Of a stretch of 64,000 nucleotides of DNA, positions 40,541 to 48,901 are shown piece by piece. Both the position numbers and the translations under genes were made by a program. The DNA comes from DASXHD01 sp036488725. GTDB taxonomy: Bacteria; Myxococcota_A; Polyangia; Polyangiales; Polyangiaceae. Location: contig DASXHD010000075.1 of the NCBI GenBank assembly GCA_036488725.1, forward strand, positions 147,524 through 211,523. The letters run 5' to 3'. Position 1 is the stretch's first letter, and each line of letters opens with the position of its first letter. The notes under the pieces were generated by a model. That model was not told the DNA's origin, did not search any database, and was given only the letters and a program-made list of their open reading frames with translations.

Positions 40541-41794
40541 ATGCGAAAAGCTTGGCTCGTGCTTCTCGGCGCGGTCGCGCTCGGCGCCTGCGCCCATCCC
40601 CAAACGATCGAGGTCGCGCACACGATCGTCGCCGCCGCGCTGCCGGGCCCTCAGCTCGATGGCGCGCTCGCCTCGACGACGCTCCCCGCGATCCGCGACT
40701 CGGTCGTGACCGCGCGCCTCTCGATCGATTCGCACGCCGACAGCCGCACGCCGCGCCCGGCCCTCAACGTCGCGCTCTGCCTGGACACGTCGGGCTCGAT
40801 GGAGGGCAAAGCGATCGAGGACGCGCGCGCCGCCGCGCTCTCGTTTCTCGCGGGCATTCACCCCGGCGACGGCTTTTCGCTGGTCACGTTCGACTCCACG
40901 GTGCGCGTCGTCGTCCCGCCGACGCACCTCGAGAAAACGACCGATCTCGAACCGATTCGCGCCGCCATCCGCAGCATCCGCGCGCAAGGAACGACCGACA
41001 TGGCCGATGGCCTGCGCGCCGCGATCCAAAATGTGCAAGCGCTCTACGACGGCTCGCGCGTGAACCGCGTCGTCCTCGTGAGCGACGGCGTCCCCAACGA
41101 CGGCTCGCAGCTCCGCGCGCTCGCGCAGCAAGCGCAGCAGGCCGGCATCAGCCTCTCGGCGATGGGCCTCGGCCTCGACTACGACGAGATCCTCATGGGC
41201 GATCTCGCGCAGACCGGCGGTGGCCGTTTCAAATACATCGACGACTCCTCGAAGATCGCGAGCTACCTGAGCGACGAGCTCACGCGCATCAGCCGCGTCT
41301 CGGCGCGCAGCGCGACGCTCGAAATCGAGCCGGGCCCGGGCGTCGTCGTCGAGAGCATCGTCGGGTTGCCGACGTCACCGACGGGCCGCGGCGGGCTCCT
41401 CGCGAGCCTCGGCGACATCAGCCTCGGCTCGCATCGCGACGTCTTTTTCCGCATGCGCGCGCACGGTCGCCGTGACGGCGCCGCCGTGGAGCTCGCCGAC
41501 GCGACGCTACGCTACGTCGGCAGCGACGGCGCCACGCACGAAGAGCATTTGTTCTTCGGCGCGCACGCGAGCGCGTCGGATGACGACGTCGCCAAGAGCA
41601 AGAACGACGATGTCGAGCGCGGGGCCCTCGCGGCGCAAAAAGCAGCCGACGCGATCGAAGCGATCCGCAAAGCTCACGACACCGATCTAGTGCGCCGGGC
41701 GCCCGCGAACGGCGCCGTGATGCCGGCTCCGGTCGCCCCCGCCGTCATGAAGCGCGAGCACGCGGCCGCGATGCGGACGCTTCTCGGCGACTGA
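40541..41794 (+). CDS. vWA-domain lipoprotein
   Basis: 417 residues. AGGAGG lies just before ATG, so this mRNA has a leader. Signal with GACAH lipobox, then a von Willebrand A domain with an intact MIDAS (D82-T-S84-G-S86; downstream T and D in GTTDMADG and LVSDGVPNDGS). A C-terminal beta domain (~260-350) and helical tail follow. Batteries of such proteins mediate metal-dependent adhesion or complex assembly at the cell surface. Partner unknown. Confidence 0.86.
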   Translation: MRKAWLVLLGAVALGACAHPQTIEVAHTIVAAALPGPQLDGALASTTLPAIRDSVVTARLSIDSHADSRTPRPALNVALCLDTSGSMEGKAIEDARAAALSFLAGIHPGDGFSLVTFDSTVRVVVPPTHLEKTTDLEPIRAAIRSIRAQGTTDMADGLRAAIQNVQALYDGSRVNRVVLVSDGVPNDGSQLRALAQQAQQAGISLSAMGLGLDYDEILMGDLAQTGGGRFKYIDDSSKIASYLSDELTRISRVSARSATLEIEPGPGVVVESIVGLPTSPTGRGGLLASLGDISLGSHRDVFFRMRAHGRRDGAAVELADATLRYVGSDGATHEEHLFFGAHASASDDDVAKSKNDDVERGALAAQKAADAIEAIRKAHDTDLVRRAPANGAVMPAPVAPAVMKREHAAAMRTLLGD

Positions 41795-42143
41795 CACGGG
41801 CCGCGCCGCTGGTGCGCTTCGACTTGCCGGCTCGAGCGCGCTTCGGCCCGTCGAGCCGCGCGATGCGCCCGCGAACGCGCACGTCGATCGCCCGAAGTGC
41901 GCCGGCGATACGAACGAGCAGCGTTCTCTCCAGGCTCGCCCCGCCGATCGCCGCGGTGCCCTCGCGAACGTATCGCGTCCAAGCATCGGCCTCGGCGCGG
42001 ACGGCGCCCGCGAGCTCGCGTCCGGCGTCGCGCGTTTCGGTCGCGAAATTCGTCCCTGCTTTGCGCGTTCGGAGCGCGAAGAGCTCGCGCTGGCGCGTGA
42101 CGTGGTGGCTGGTTCGGCGAAGCATCGATCCAATCGGTTGCAT
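41745..42143 (-). CDS. Small basic helical protein, phasin-like
   Basis: 132 residues. GAGGAGG lies 6 bases before ATG, the strongest Shine-Dalgarno in the window. The N-terminal ~95 residues are an uninterrupted amphipathic helix pattern (TRQRELFALRTRKAGTNFATETRDAGRELAGAVRAEAD), as in phasin-type granule-surface proteins; the tail is Arg/Ala/Ser-rich and basic, as in DNA-binding phasins. Family assignment is tentative. Its 3' end overlaps the convergent vWA gene by 50 bases. Two near-perfect palindromes lie just upstream, implying specific regulation. Confidence 0.6.
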   Translation of the reverse strand: MQPIGSMLRRTSHHVTRQRELFALRTRKAGTNFATETRDAGRELAGAVRAEADAWTRYVREGTAAIGGASLERTLLVRIAGALRAIDVRVRGRIARLDGPKRARAGKSKRTSGAARVSRREASASRPRARAS

Positions 42144-42157
42144 GGTGGCCTCCTCGA

Positions 42158-42174
42158 CTAACGCAGTGCGCTAG
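42158..42174. promoter_or_regulatory. Proximal palindromic operator upstream of phasin-like gene
   Basis: 17-base palindrome CTAACGCA-G-TGCGCTAG with one mismatch between arms, centred at 42166, directly upstream of the GAGGAGG site of the gene starting at 42143. Confidence 0.6.
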
Positions 42175-42178
42175 CAAT

Positions 42179-42195
42179 ATAACGCATCGCGTTAT
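42179..42195. promoter_or_regulatory. Distal palindromic operator upstream of phasin-like gene
   Basis: Perfect 17-base palindrome ATAACGC-ATC-GCGTTAT centred at 42187. It shares the TAACGC half-site with the first palindrome, and the centres are 21 bases apart (two helical turns), so two dimers would bind the same face of the DNA. Confidence 0.65.
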
Positions 42196-42210
42196 GGGCG
42201 CAAGGGCCGC

Positions 42211-43131
42211 TCACTCCGCGGCAGAAGCCGTGAGCTGCATCGCCGCGCGTTCGGCCACGGCAACGGCGCGGAGGCCATCGAGCCCGGACGCGATGTTCGA
42301 CGGTTCGCCGCGAAACGCCGCCAAAGCCGCCTCGGCCTGCAAGGCAAGCGGCTCCAAACCGGCAGGATTCACGGTGCGAACGACGCGATCGTTCGGATCC
42401 GAACGATCTGTCGCTTTTAGCGTTCCAGCCAGGAGGTCGCCCTCGTAACGCACGGTCGCCGTGTCCAGCCCGAGCGTTCGGACGCGGCGCGTCACCCCAC
42501 GCGCGACGTGGGTGGTCACCACCGCGACGCCAGCGCGCATCATCAGCGAAGCCTCGTCGACCGTCCCGGAGCAACCGACGAGCTCGACGGGCGCGCGCGC
42601 GAGCACGGCGGCGAGATCGATGTCGTGCACCGCGAGGTTCGTGCAGAGCTCTTCGGGTTGTGCGCCGCTGGCGGCCGGCGCAGCCGCGCTTCGCGACGTC
42701 GCGATCGCGAGCACGTCGTCGTCCTCGGTTTCGGTCGCGAGCGCTCGGACGACCGCGTTGAACCGTTCGGAATGGCCGACCAAAAGCGCGACGCCACGTG
42801 CGCGCGCCGCGTCGCAAAGCGCGCGCGCTTCGGGTGCGCTGGCGGCGATGGGTTTTTCGACGAGCACGGCGCGACCCGCTTCGATCACGCGGAGAGCCTG
42901 CGAGAAATGATGCGCCGTGGGCGTCGCGAGAACGACGAGGTCGGCACGCTCGATCGCCTCGTCGAGCGTGCGCAGCGCGCCGAGGCCGTAGTTGCGCGCG
43001 ACGTGTTCGGCGCGATGACGGTCGACATCGAGCACGCCGACGAGCGTCGCACCTTTGTTCGCGGCGAACACGCGCGCGTGATGCGCACCCATTTTTCCGG
43101 CCCCGACGACGGCGACGCGCACCGCGGTCAT
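42211..43131 (-). CDS. Gfo/Idh/MocA-family NAD(P)-dependent oxidoreductase
   Basis: 306 residues. N-terminal Rossmann domain (VVGAGKMGAHHARVF at 8-22) with the family's VEKPIA motif (Lys of the active site, about 93), then the C-terminal GFO alpha/beta domain (HSERFNAVVRAL ... LAVHDIDLAAVLAR, containing the catalytic His-x-x-Asp). Typical substrates are sugars or inositols at the 3-position; the true substrate is unknown. Its start overlaps the peptidase stop by 4 bases. Confidence 0.87.
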   Translation of the reverse strand: MTAVRVAVVGAGKMGAHHARVFAANKGATLVGVLDVDRHRAEHVARNYGLGALRTLDEAIERADLVVLATPTAHHFSQALRVIEAGRAVLVEKPIAASAPEARALCDAARARGVALLVGHSERFNAVVRALATETEDDDVLAIATSRSAAAPAASGAQPEELCTNLAVHDIDLAAVLARAPVELVGCSGTVDEASLMMRAGVAVVTTHVARGVTRRVRTLGLDTATVRYEGDLLAGTLKATDRSDPNDRVVRTVNPAGLEPLALQAEAALAAFRGEPSNIASGLDGLRAVAVAERAAMQLTASAAE

Positions 43132-45488
43132 TGTAGATAGTGCGGCGAGTCGGGCCCGCCGGCGCCCCAGAGCTTGTCGCGCAAGAACTCGACCGTCTGA
43201 CGCCATTCGAGCAGTTGGCGCTGCGGGTCGGCGACGAGGTGCGTCTGTCCGAGGAGCGGGATGAAATTGAACGGCCGATTCGTCCGCGCGAGCGTCTCGG
43301 CGAGCAGCAACGAGTTCGAAAAGTACACGTTGTCGTCGGCCGTGCCGTGCATGAGCAGGAGCGGGCGCGGCGCGGTTCGCATGCGGGCCATCTCGAGGAG
43401 AGAAGACGCGGCGTAGACTGCTTCGGTCTTCGCGTCGTGCGGCACGCCGAGGTAACGCTCGGTGTACGCAGTGTCGTAGTCGTGCCAATCGGCGGGCGGG
43501 GCGCCGGCCACGCCGACCGCGTAGATTTCCGGGTGCGTGAGGATCGCGTCGACCGCGAAATATCCGCCGAACGACCAGCCGTAGACGCCGACGCGCGCGA
43601 GATCGACCTCGGGCATCTCGGCGGCGAGCGCGCGGAGCGCGTCGATGTGACCTTCGACCGGCACCGAGCCGAACTTTCCGGCGATCGCGCGCTCCCATGC
43701 GCGGTCGCGATACGGCGTGCCGCGCGCGTCGATCGAGACGACGATCGAAGATGTCGCGTCGGCGACGATCTGCGCGCGAATGAACTTGAACGCGTCGGCC
43801 GTGACCGTCACGTAACCGGGCCCGCCGTAGGCCGAGTCGATGACCGGATATTTGCGCTTCGGGATGAAGCCGTGCGGCCGAATGATCGCGACGCGGTAAC
43901 CCTCGGCGCCGACGTTGCGAATCTCGAGCTCCGGCTTCCACGCAGGAAGCTCGCCGACCGACGGAAGTGTCGCGACTTCTTTTCCGTTCGCATCGACGAT
44001 GACGCTGCGCGGATACTCGTGCGACGCCGCGAGGTACATCGGGTAGAGCCCGTGTTGATGCGGGCTCCCCGACGCCTCCGCGATGCCGCCCTGGCGCAGG
44101 CTCAAACGAAGCGGTGTTCCGCCCCCGAGCGGCACGCTCCACACGGCGCTCTCGGTCGGCTCCGCGCTCTCCTCGACGACGACGCGCTTCTGATCCGGAT
44201 CGAGATCGACGACGCGTCGATAACCCTGGCCCGGTGCGAGGATCGTGTGCGCGCGCGTGACCGCGCCTTCGATCTCGCGGAGCTCGAGCTCCCAGCTCCC
44301 GTTGCGCTCGGTCGACCACACGAATGATTTCCCGTCCGGCATCCAGCGCGGCACGCTCGCGTCGACGTTGAGCCACGCGTCGTCGTGCTCGGTGAGGAGC
44401 GCGTGCGTTTTGCCGCTTTTGTCGTCGACCGCGAGGAGCTCGCCGTTCTTTTGCGTGCGATCGAGCACGTACATCGTGAGCGGCGCGCCGTCGTCCCATC
44501 GCACTTGCGCGACGTACGGAAATTTTTTGTAGTCCCAATCAATCCACGTCGCGGGCCCGCCGTTCGACGAGATGAGACCGAAGCGGACGACGGCGTTGGG
44601 CTTGCCGGCGCGCGGGTAATACGCCTTTTGGGGCTCGCGCTCGGGGTGGCTCGGATCCGGAATGTGCAGGACGTCGACGCCGCTCTGGTCGGCCTCTTCG
44701 AACGCGATGCGCTTTCCGTCGGGCGAAAACCAAAAGCCGCGCTCGCGATCGAGCTCTTCTTGCGCGATGAACTCGGCCATTCCGTGCGGGACTTTGTCGG
44801 TGCCGCCGCGCGTGATCGTGACCTCGGGGCTGCGGCCGTCGAGATCGAGGATGCGCACGTCGTTGTCGCGCACGTACGCGACGCGCTTTCCGTCGGGCGA
44901 CAGATGCGGATCGAACGCGCCGTCGACCGGGAGCTCGCGCACGTTGCCGGTCATGCGATCGAATACGAAGAGGTGCCCCGCGAGCGGAAGGACGATCGAC
45001 AGCCCGTCGGGCGTGAGCTCGAACGACGTGAAGCCGGTCGCCGTTTGACGAAGTCGCTCGCGCCGCTCGCGCTCGGCCGGCGAGAGCGCGTCCGGATTTT
45101 TGAAAACTTCTTCGGGTGAGCAGAGACGAAGCACGTGCCCGGTCGCGACGTCGAGCTTGAACACCGACTGCGCCGGTTTGCGCGCCTCGGAGCGGAGAAA
45201 AATCACGGCCTGCCCGTTCGGCGTCACGACCGCTTGCTGCGGCATGCCGGAGCGATACGAGCGCGTCTCGGCGAGCGCACGCACGGTGGCCTCGTCGAAG
45301 TGCGCCGAGAGCGTCGCCGACGGCGTGCTCTCGTGCTGCGTTTTTCGAGCGAGCAGCTTGTCGTGCTCGAGCGAGGTCGCGAGGCCGTGATGCGAAACCG
45401 GCTCGAGCGGCGACCGCGACGGCTCGCCGCCGCTGAACAGGCCGCAGGCCGAAAGCGAAAGCGCGAGGAGCGCATGACGAAGCGCCAT
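43128..45488 (-). CDS. Dipeptidyl peptidase IV-type S9 peptidase, lipoprotein
   Basis: 786 residues. Lipobox SACG. An eight-blade beta-propeller-like N-terminal half carries the DPP IV double-Glu motif (FIAQEELDRERGFWFSPDG), which binds the free N-terminus of substrates. The alpha/beta-hydrolase half has Ser639 in GWSFGGY, Asp718 in GTADDN and His750 in GQTH. It should release N-terminal dipeptides (often X-Pro) at the cell surface. ATG 45488 gives a cleaner signal peptide than the in-frame ATG at 45509, but both are possible. Confidence 0.9.
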   Translation of the reverse strand: MALRHALLALSLSACGLFSGGEPSRSPLEPVSHHGLATSLEHDKLLARKTQHESTPSATLSAHFDEATVRALAETRSYRSGMPQQAVVTPNGQAVIFLRSEARKPAQSVFKLDVATGHVLRLCSPEEVFKNPDALSPAERERRERLRQTATGFTSFELTPDGLSIVLPLAGHLFVFDRMTGNVRELPVDGAFDPHLSPDGKRVAYVRDNDVRILDLDGRSPEVTITRGGTDKVPHGMAEFIAQEELDRERGFWFSPDGKRIAFEEADQSGVDVLHIPDPSHPEREPQKAYYPRAGKPNAVVRFGLISSNGGPATWIDWDYKKFPYVAQVRWDDGAPLTMYVLDRTQKNGELLAVDDKSGKTHALLTEHDDAWLNVDASVPRWMPDGKSFVWSTERNGSWELELREIEGAVTRAHTILAPGQGYRRVVDLDPDQKRVVVEESAEPTESAVWSVPLGGGTPLRLSLRQGGIAEASGSPHQHGLYPMYLAASHEYPRSVIVDANGKEVATLPSVGELPAWKPELEIRNVGAEGYRVAIIRPHGFIPKRKYPVIDSAYGGPGYVTVTADAFKFIRAQIVADATSSIVVSIDARGTPYRDRAWERAIAGKFGSVPVEGHIDALRALAAEMPEVDLARVGVYGWSFGGYFAVDAILTHPEIYAVGVAGAPPADWHDYDTAYTERYLGVPHDAKTEAVYAASSLLEMARMRTAPRPLLLMHGTADDNVYFSNSLLLAETLARTNRPFNFIPLLGQTHLVADPQRQLLEWRQTVEFLRDKLWGAGGPDSPHYLQ

Positions 45489-45522
45489 TTCGGTCGGCGA
45501 CGTTACCATGTTCTCGCTCGTG

Positions 45523-45528
45523 TACCAT
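45523..45528 (+). promoter_or_regulatory. -10-like TACCAT, leaderless start of 45536
   Basis: TACCAT lies 7 bases before ATG 45536. Confidence 0.5.
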
Positions 45529-45535
45529 CGCGCGC

Positions 45536-45937
45536 ATGGGGCTTCTCGAGCCCGTCGACTACGCCGGTCCGCTCGTTCAGGTTCGCATCAGCGAGCCTGC
45601 GGTCGGCGTCTTTCACTCGGTCATTCGGGGCCGCGCGACGGCGGGCGCGGCGTCGGCGATGATTCAGTTCGCCGAGCACATGCTCGCGGCCCAACGCCGT
45701 TTGCTCGTGTTTCACGATTGGGAGGCCGTCTCGGGTTACGACGCCGACGCGCGCAAGCTCCTCACCGAATGGAGCCAGCGCATCACGCCCTACTGGGACG
45801 GATCGCACATCCTCTTTTCGTCGCCGCTCATCGCGATGGCCGTCTCGGTCGCGAGCCTCACGCTTCGAGGCAAAATAAAGACGTACTCGTCGCGCGCGAA
45901 TTTCGAACGGTCGCTCGCGCGCGCGTGCGCGCGATGA
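45536..45937 (+). CDS. SpoIIAA/STAS-like small protein
   Basis: 133 residues with alternating strands and helices (LLVFHDWEAVSGYDADARKLLTEWSQ, HILFSSPLIAMAVSVASL), the layout of SpoIIAA-like/STAS single-domain proteins known from myxobacterial genomes. The Ser of a typical STAS phosphosite is not obvious. It diverges from the DPP IV-type peptidase with 47 bases between starts. Role unknown. Confidence 0.68.
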   Translation: MGLLEPVDYAGPLVQVRISEPAVGVFHSVIRGRATAGAASAMIQFAEHMLAAQRRLLVFHDWEAVSGYDADARKLLTEWSQRITPYWDGSHILFSSPLIAMAVSVASLTLRGKIKTYSSRANFERSLARACAR

Positions 45938-45938
45938 C

Positions 45939-47054
45939 TCAGAGCGCCAGCTTCCACACGTCGCCGACGAACGCGTCGGTGTAGTAAACGGCGGTGTCGT
46001 CGGCGGCGATCCCGACGGTCAAATTGTATCCGCTCGCGAGGACTTGCTGCGGGCCGCCGTCGAACGGGGTCGTGAGGACCTGGCCGGTGCTGTTCGTGGA
46101 GTAATAAATCGCGCCGGAGTTTCGCGCGGCGTTCTCGTCCCACAGGACCGGACCGACGATGGTCTCGGGGCCGCCGTCGATCGGCGCGATGTGGAGCGTG
46201 CCGCCATCCTCCGCGCCCGCGACCGTGCTCGTGAACCAGAGTCGTCCCGAGTCGTCGAGGACGAGCGAGTGCGGGTCGAAGAGACCGTTCGTGTCGACGC
46301 CTGGGAGCAGCGCGCCGGAATTCGCGACGCCGATCGTCGCGCGAAAGACGCCGGCGATCGGGACGTCATCGTTCACCCAATAAACCGACGTCGCGTCGAC
46401 GAGGACGCAGCTCGGAGCGACGAGGTTGCTCGCGAGCGTGAGGACTGGGCCTGCGCCGTTCTTCGGCGCCTGGTGCACGCTGCCGCCGTGCTCGCCCCAG
46501 TAGACGTTGTTCGCGTCGACGGCGATCGAGAGCGGGCTGATCGACGCATAGAGAAACGTCGGCGCGCTCGCGCCCGCGACCGGCGCCGAATAGAGCGAGC
46601 TTTGACCGACCCAGTAGATGACCCCGCCGTTGATCGCCATCGACGTCGCCGCGCTCGTCGTCGGAACGACCTGCTCGACCGCGCCGCCCGACTTCGCGAC
46701 GCGAGCGATCTCCTTCGGCGCGGAGAAGTAGACGTAAGTCGAATCGATCGCGAGCACTTGCGCGCCGCTCGTGCCGTTGGACGCGAGCTTCACGGGTTTG
46801 CACACGCCCGCGGTGCACGCTCCGCCGAGGCACGAGTGGCCGCACGCGCCGCAGTTTTGTCCGTCGGTCGTCGTGTCGACGCAGCCGCTCCCGCACGTCG
46901 TTCGATCGCAGGTCGCGGCCTCGAGCTCGGCCACGTCCGCTTCGGGTTGTGCGTCGACGATCGTCGCGTCCGTCGGGCCGGCGTCGTTCGCGGCGACGGG
47001 CAGCCCGTCGCTGCACGCGAGCAGCAAGCTCGCGACCATCCACCCAGCGCGCAT
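45939..47054 (-). CDS. Lipoprotein with Stig1-like module and seven-blade YW propeller
   Basis: 371 residues, a paralogue of the 3784-5004 lipoprotein. Signal LLLACS, Asp/Ala linker, CGACGHSC-LGGAC module, then seven repeats with YW/YF/YY cores (YVYFSA, VIYWVG, NVYWGE, SVYWVN, RLWFTS, AIYYST, AVYYTD). Unlike the paralogue, the blades lack C-A-x3-C pairs, so cysteine clamping is specific to the 3784 protein. It follows the GltG-like gene by four bases on the same strand. Ligand unknown. Confidence 0.83.
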   Translation of the reverse strand: MRAGWMVASLLLACSDGLPVAANDAGPTDATIVDAQPEADVAELEAATCDRTTCGSGCVDTTTDGQNCGACGHSCLGGACTAGVCKPVKLASNGTSGAQVLAIDSTYVYFSAPKEIARVAKSGGAVEQVVPTTSAATSMAINGGVIYWVGQSSLYSAPVAGASAPTFLYASISPLSIAVDANNVYWGEHGGSVHQAPKNGAGPVLTLASNLVAPSCVLVDATSVYWVNDDVPIAGVFRATIGVANSGALLPGVDTNGLFDPHSLVLDDSGRLWFTSTVAGAEDGGTLHIAPIDGGPETIVGPVLWDENAARNSGAIYYSTNSTGQVLTTPFDGGPQQVLASGYNLTVGIAADDTAVYYTDAFVGDVWKLAL

Positions 47055-47058
47055 CGAG

Positions 47059-48474
47059 TCAGCCGCCGATGCCGAACTTGAACGGGTAGGCCGCGACGTT
47101 GGTCGGCGATTCGCTCGCCGGGAAGTGCCACGATTTGACTTGGCGAAGGACGCAGCCTTCGACGCGCGCGTTTCCGATCGTCGAGCCGGCGATGCCGGCG
47201 CTCGCGACCGTGCCGGCCGGCTCGATGTTCCAAGTCATCGTCACGCCGCCGCGGAGGTTCGGGTTGCGACCGAGCTCCATGTCATAGCAAGCGCGGAGCG
47301 CGCCTTGGTGCGCCATGACGACGCGTCGAATCTGCTCGGGCGAGAGGCCCCCGTGCGCGGTGGGTCCGCCTGCGTTGATGCCGATGCGCGCGCCGCCGCC
47401 GCTTCCGTTGCCGTGACCGTTGCCGTTTCCGCCGCCGCTCCCGCCGTTGCCGTAGCCGCCTTCGCCGGGTCCTCCCGGTCCGCCGGTGCCGGAGCCGTAG
47501 CCGCCGCCGTGTCCGGCGCCCCAGCCGGTGTCCATCGTTCCCGATCCGAAGATGACGCCCGCGCCCGTTCCGCCCCCGCCCGAGCCGCCGCCGTGGAGCG
47601 ACGTGCCGGGGCCCGAGCCGATCGAGAGCTGTTGCGAGTTCATCGCGAGCGCTTCGGAGACGCTGTTGATCGTCGAGAGCGTCTGTTTGATTTGCTCGCC
47701 GGTCTCGCTCTGCAAGACCTCGCTGATGCCGCCGTAGTTGCGCGCGGGTTTGATCTCGCCGGGGATTTCGGTTTTGTCTTTCGAGCCGTTGAGGCCGAGC
47801 TTGCCTTCGGCGCCGGCGACTTTGCGTCCGCCGCCTTGCGGTTTCTTGTCGCGCGCGCCGGGATCTTTGACGCCGGAGCCGCCGGGTTTGTCGCCCGCTT
47901 CGGGCGGCGGCGGCGGCTCGATGACCGCGCGTCGCAGGCCGAATCGCGCGGCGTACTCGTCCGGGTTGGTGAGCTCGAGCGGCTTCGCGATCGGCGGCGG
48001 CGTCATCAGCGCGCGCACGAGGCCGAGGATGCCGACGTGGAGCACGCCGCTCGAAAAGAGCGCGAGCGCGACGAGGAGCTCGGGCGCCCAGTAGTTTCCG
48101 ATCGGCTGCGCGGCGGTCGAGTACTGGAAGAAGATGCCGAACTGACCGTACTGGAGCAGACCGAAATCGCCGGGCACGATGAGCACGGGCGCTCCGGCGC
48201 GCGCGAACGAGCCCACGTCTTCGTCGCGACCGCGCAGCTTGAGGACGCCGGCGACTGCGCCACGCGCGTCGAGCTCCCACGCGCCTTGCGCCGCGCGAAC
48301 CGGCGACTTCGACATGTCGAGCCCGTCGGGCACGGGCAGCACGGCGCTTTCGCCGTCGCCGAGCTCGAACGATTGGCCCGTCTCGAGCGAGCGAAGCGCG
48401 ACGACCGTCGTCCCCCAGACGGCGGCGACGCGCAGGACGGTCTTGGGAGCGGCGGCGGCAGCAGCGGTGGCCAT
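47059..48474 (-). CDS. GltG-like trans-envelope protein with AgmX/PglI C-terminal domain
   Basis: 471 residues. An N-terminal cytoplasmic FHA-like domain (about 10-130) is followed by one transmembrane helix (about 145-170), a charged Pro/Lys region, a very Gly/Ser-rich flexible stretch and the AgmX/PglI TonB-like C-terminal domain (~380-471; RRVVMAHQGALRACYDMELGRNPNLRGGVTMTWNI). This is the layout of GltG of the Myxococcus gliding machinery and of NfsG of its spore-coat paralogue. It likely spans periplasm and energises outer-membrane partners. The TAGTCT box 8 bases before ATG suggests its own promoter. Confidence 0.82.
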   Translation of the reverse strand: MATAAAAAAPKTVLRVAAVWGTTVVALRSLETGQSFELGDGESAVLPVPDGLDMSKSPVRAAQGAWELDARGAVAGVLKLRGRDEDVGSFARAGAPVLIVPGDFGLLQYGQFGIFFQYSTAAQPIGNYWAPELLVALALFSSGVLHVGILGLVRALMTPPPIAKPLELTNPDEYAARFGLRRAVIEPPPPPEAGDKPGGSGVKDPGARDKKPQGGGRKVAGAEGKLGLNGSKDKTEIPGEIKPARNYGGISEVLQSETGEQIKQTLSTINSVSEALAMNSQQLSIGSGPGTSLHGGGSGGGGTGAGVIFGSGTMDTGWGAGHGGGYGSGTGGPGGPGEGGYGNGGSGGGNGNGHGNGSGGGARIGINAGGPTAHGGLSPEQIRRVVMAHQGALRACYDMELGRNPNLRGGVTMTWNIEPAGTVASAGIAGSTIGNARVEGCVLRQVKSWHFPASESPTNVAAYPFKFGIGG

Positions 48475-48482
48475 CGTCGAAT

Positions 48483-48488
48483 AGACTA
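48483..48488 (-). promoter_or_regulatory. -10-like TAGTCT before 48474
   Basis: TAGTCT on the minus strand lies 8 bases before ATG 48474. Confidence 0.45.
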
Positions 48489-48514
48489 CGCTTCGGCCCC
48501 GAGCCTTGGGAACG

Positions 48515-48901
48515 CTAAAACGCGTTCGATTTGCGCGTCTCGGAGAGCTCGCCCATGAAGCTCCGATGACCGAGATCGCCGGCGGCGAACTCGGCGCGGA
48601 CGCGGCGCAGGAAGTAGACGATCTGCGGCGATGTGAGCCGGCCTTCGACGTCGAGCTCGCCGAAGCGGAAGACGCGCGTGCCGCCGTCGAGCGTTTTGGC
48701 TTCGACGACGCCGCCGTCGGGGTTCGCATGGAGCGAGTCGGAGCCGCCGTCGCGTCCGACCTCGATGTGGTGTCCGGCGCCCGCGTCTTTCGCGGCGTGC
48801 GTCGCGTGATGCCCACGGCCGCGCTGCGCGTCGGCGGTGAGCGCGAAGACGAGCGGGACCGAGGCGAAGGCGGCGACGAAGACGACGCGAGCGAGCCTCA
48901 T
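48515..48901 (-). CDS. Small exported protein of the Glt-like cluster
   Basis: 128 residues. Signal peptide (ALTADA), a His/Asp/Gly-rich low-complexity middle, and a C-terminal helical segment (LTSPQIVYFLRRVRAEFAAGDLGHRSFMGELSETRKSNAF). Position between the GltE-like and GltG-like genes corresponds to gltF, also a small periplasmic protein, but sequence alone does not prove this. Its ATG overlaps the GltE-like stop by 4 bases. Confidence 0.7.
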   Translation of the reverse strand: MRLARVVFVAAFASVPLVFALTADAQRGRGHHATHAAKDAGAGHHIEVGRDGGSDSLHANPDGGVVEAKTLDGGTRVFRFGELDVEGRLTSPQIVYFLRRVRAEFAAGDLGHRSFMGELSETRKSNAF

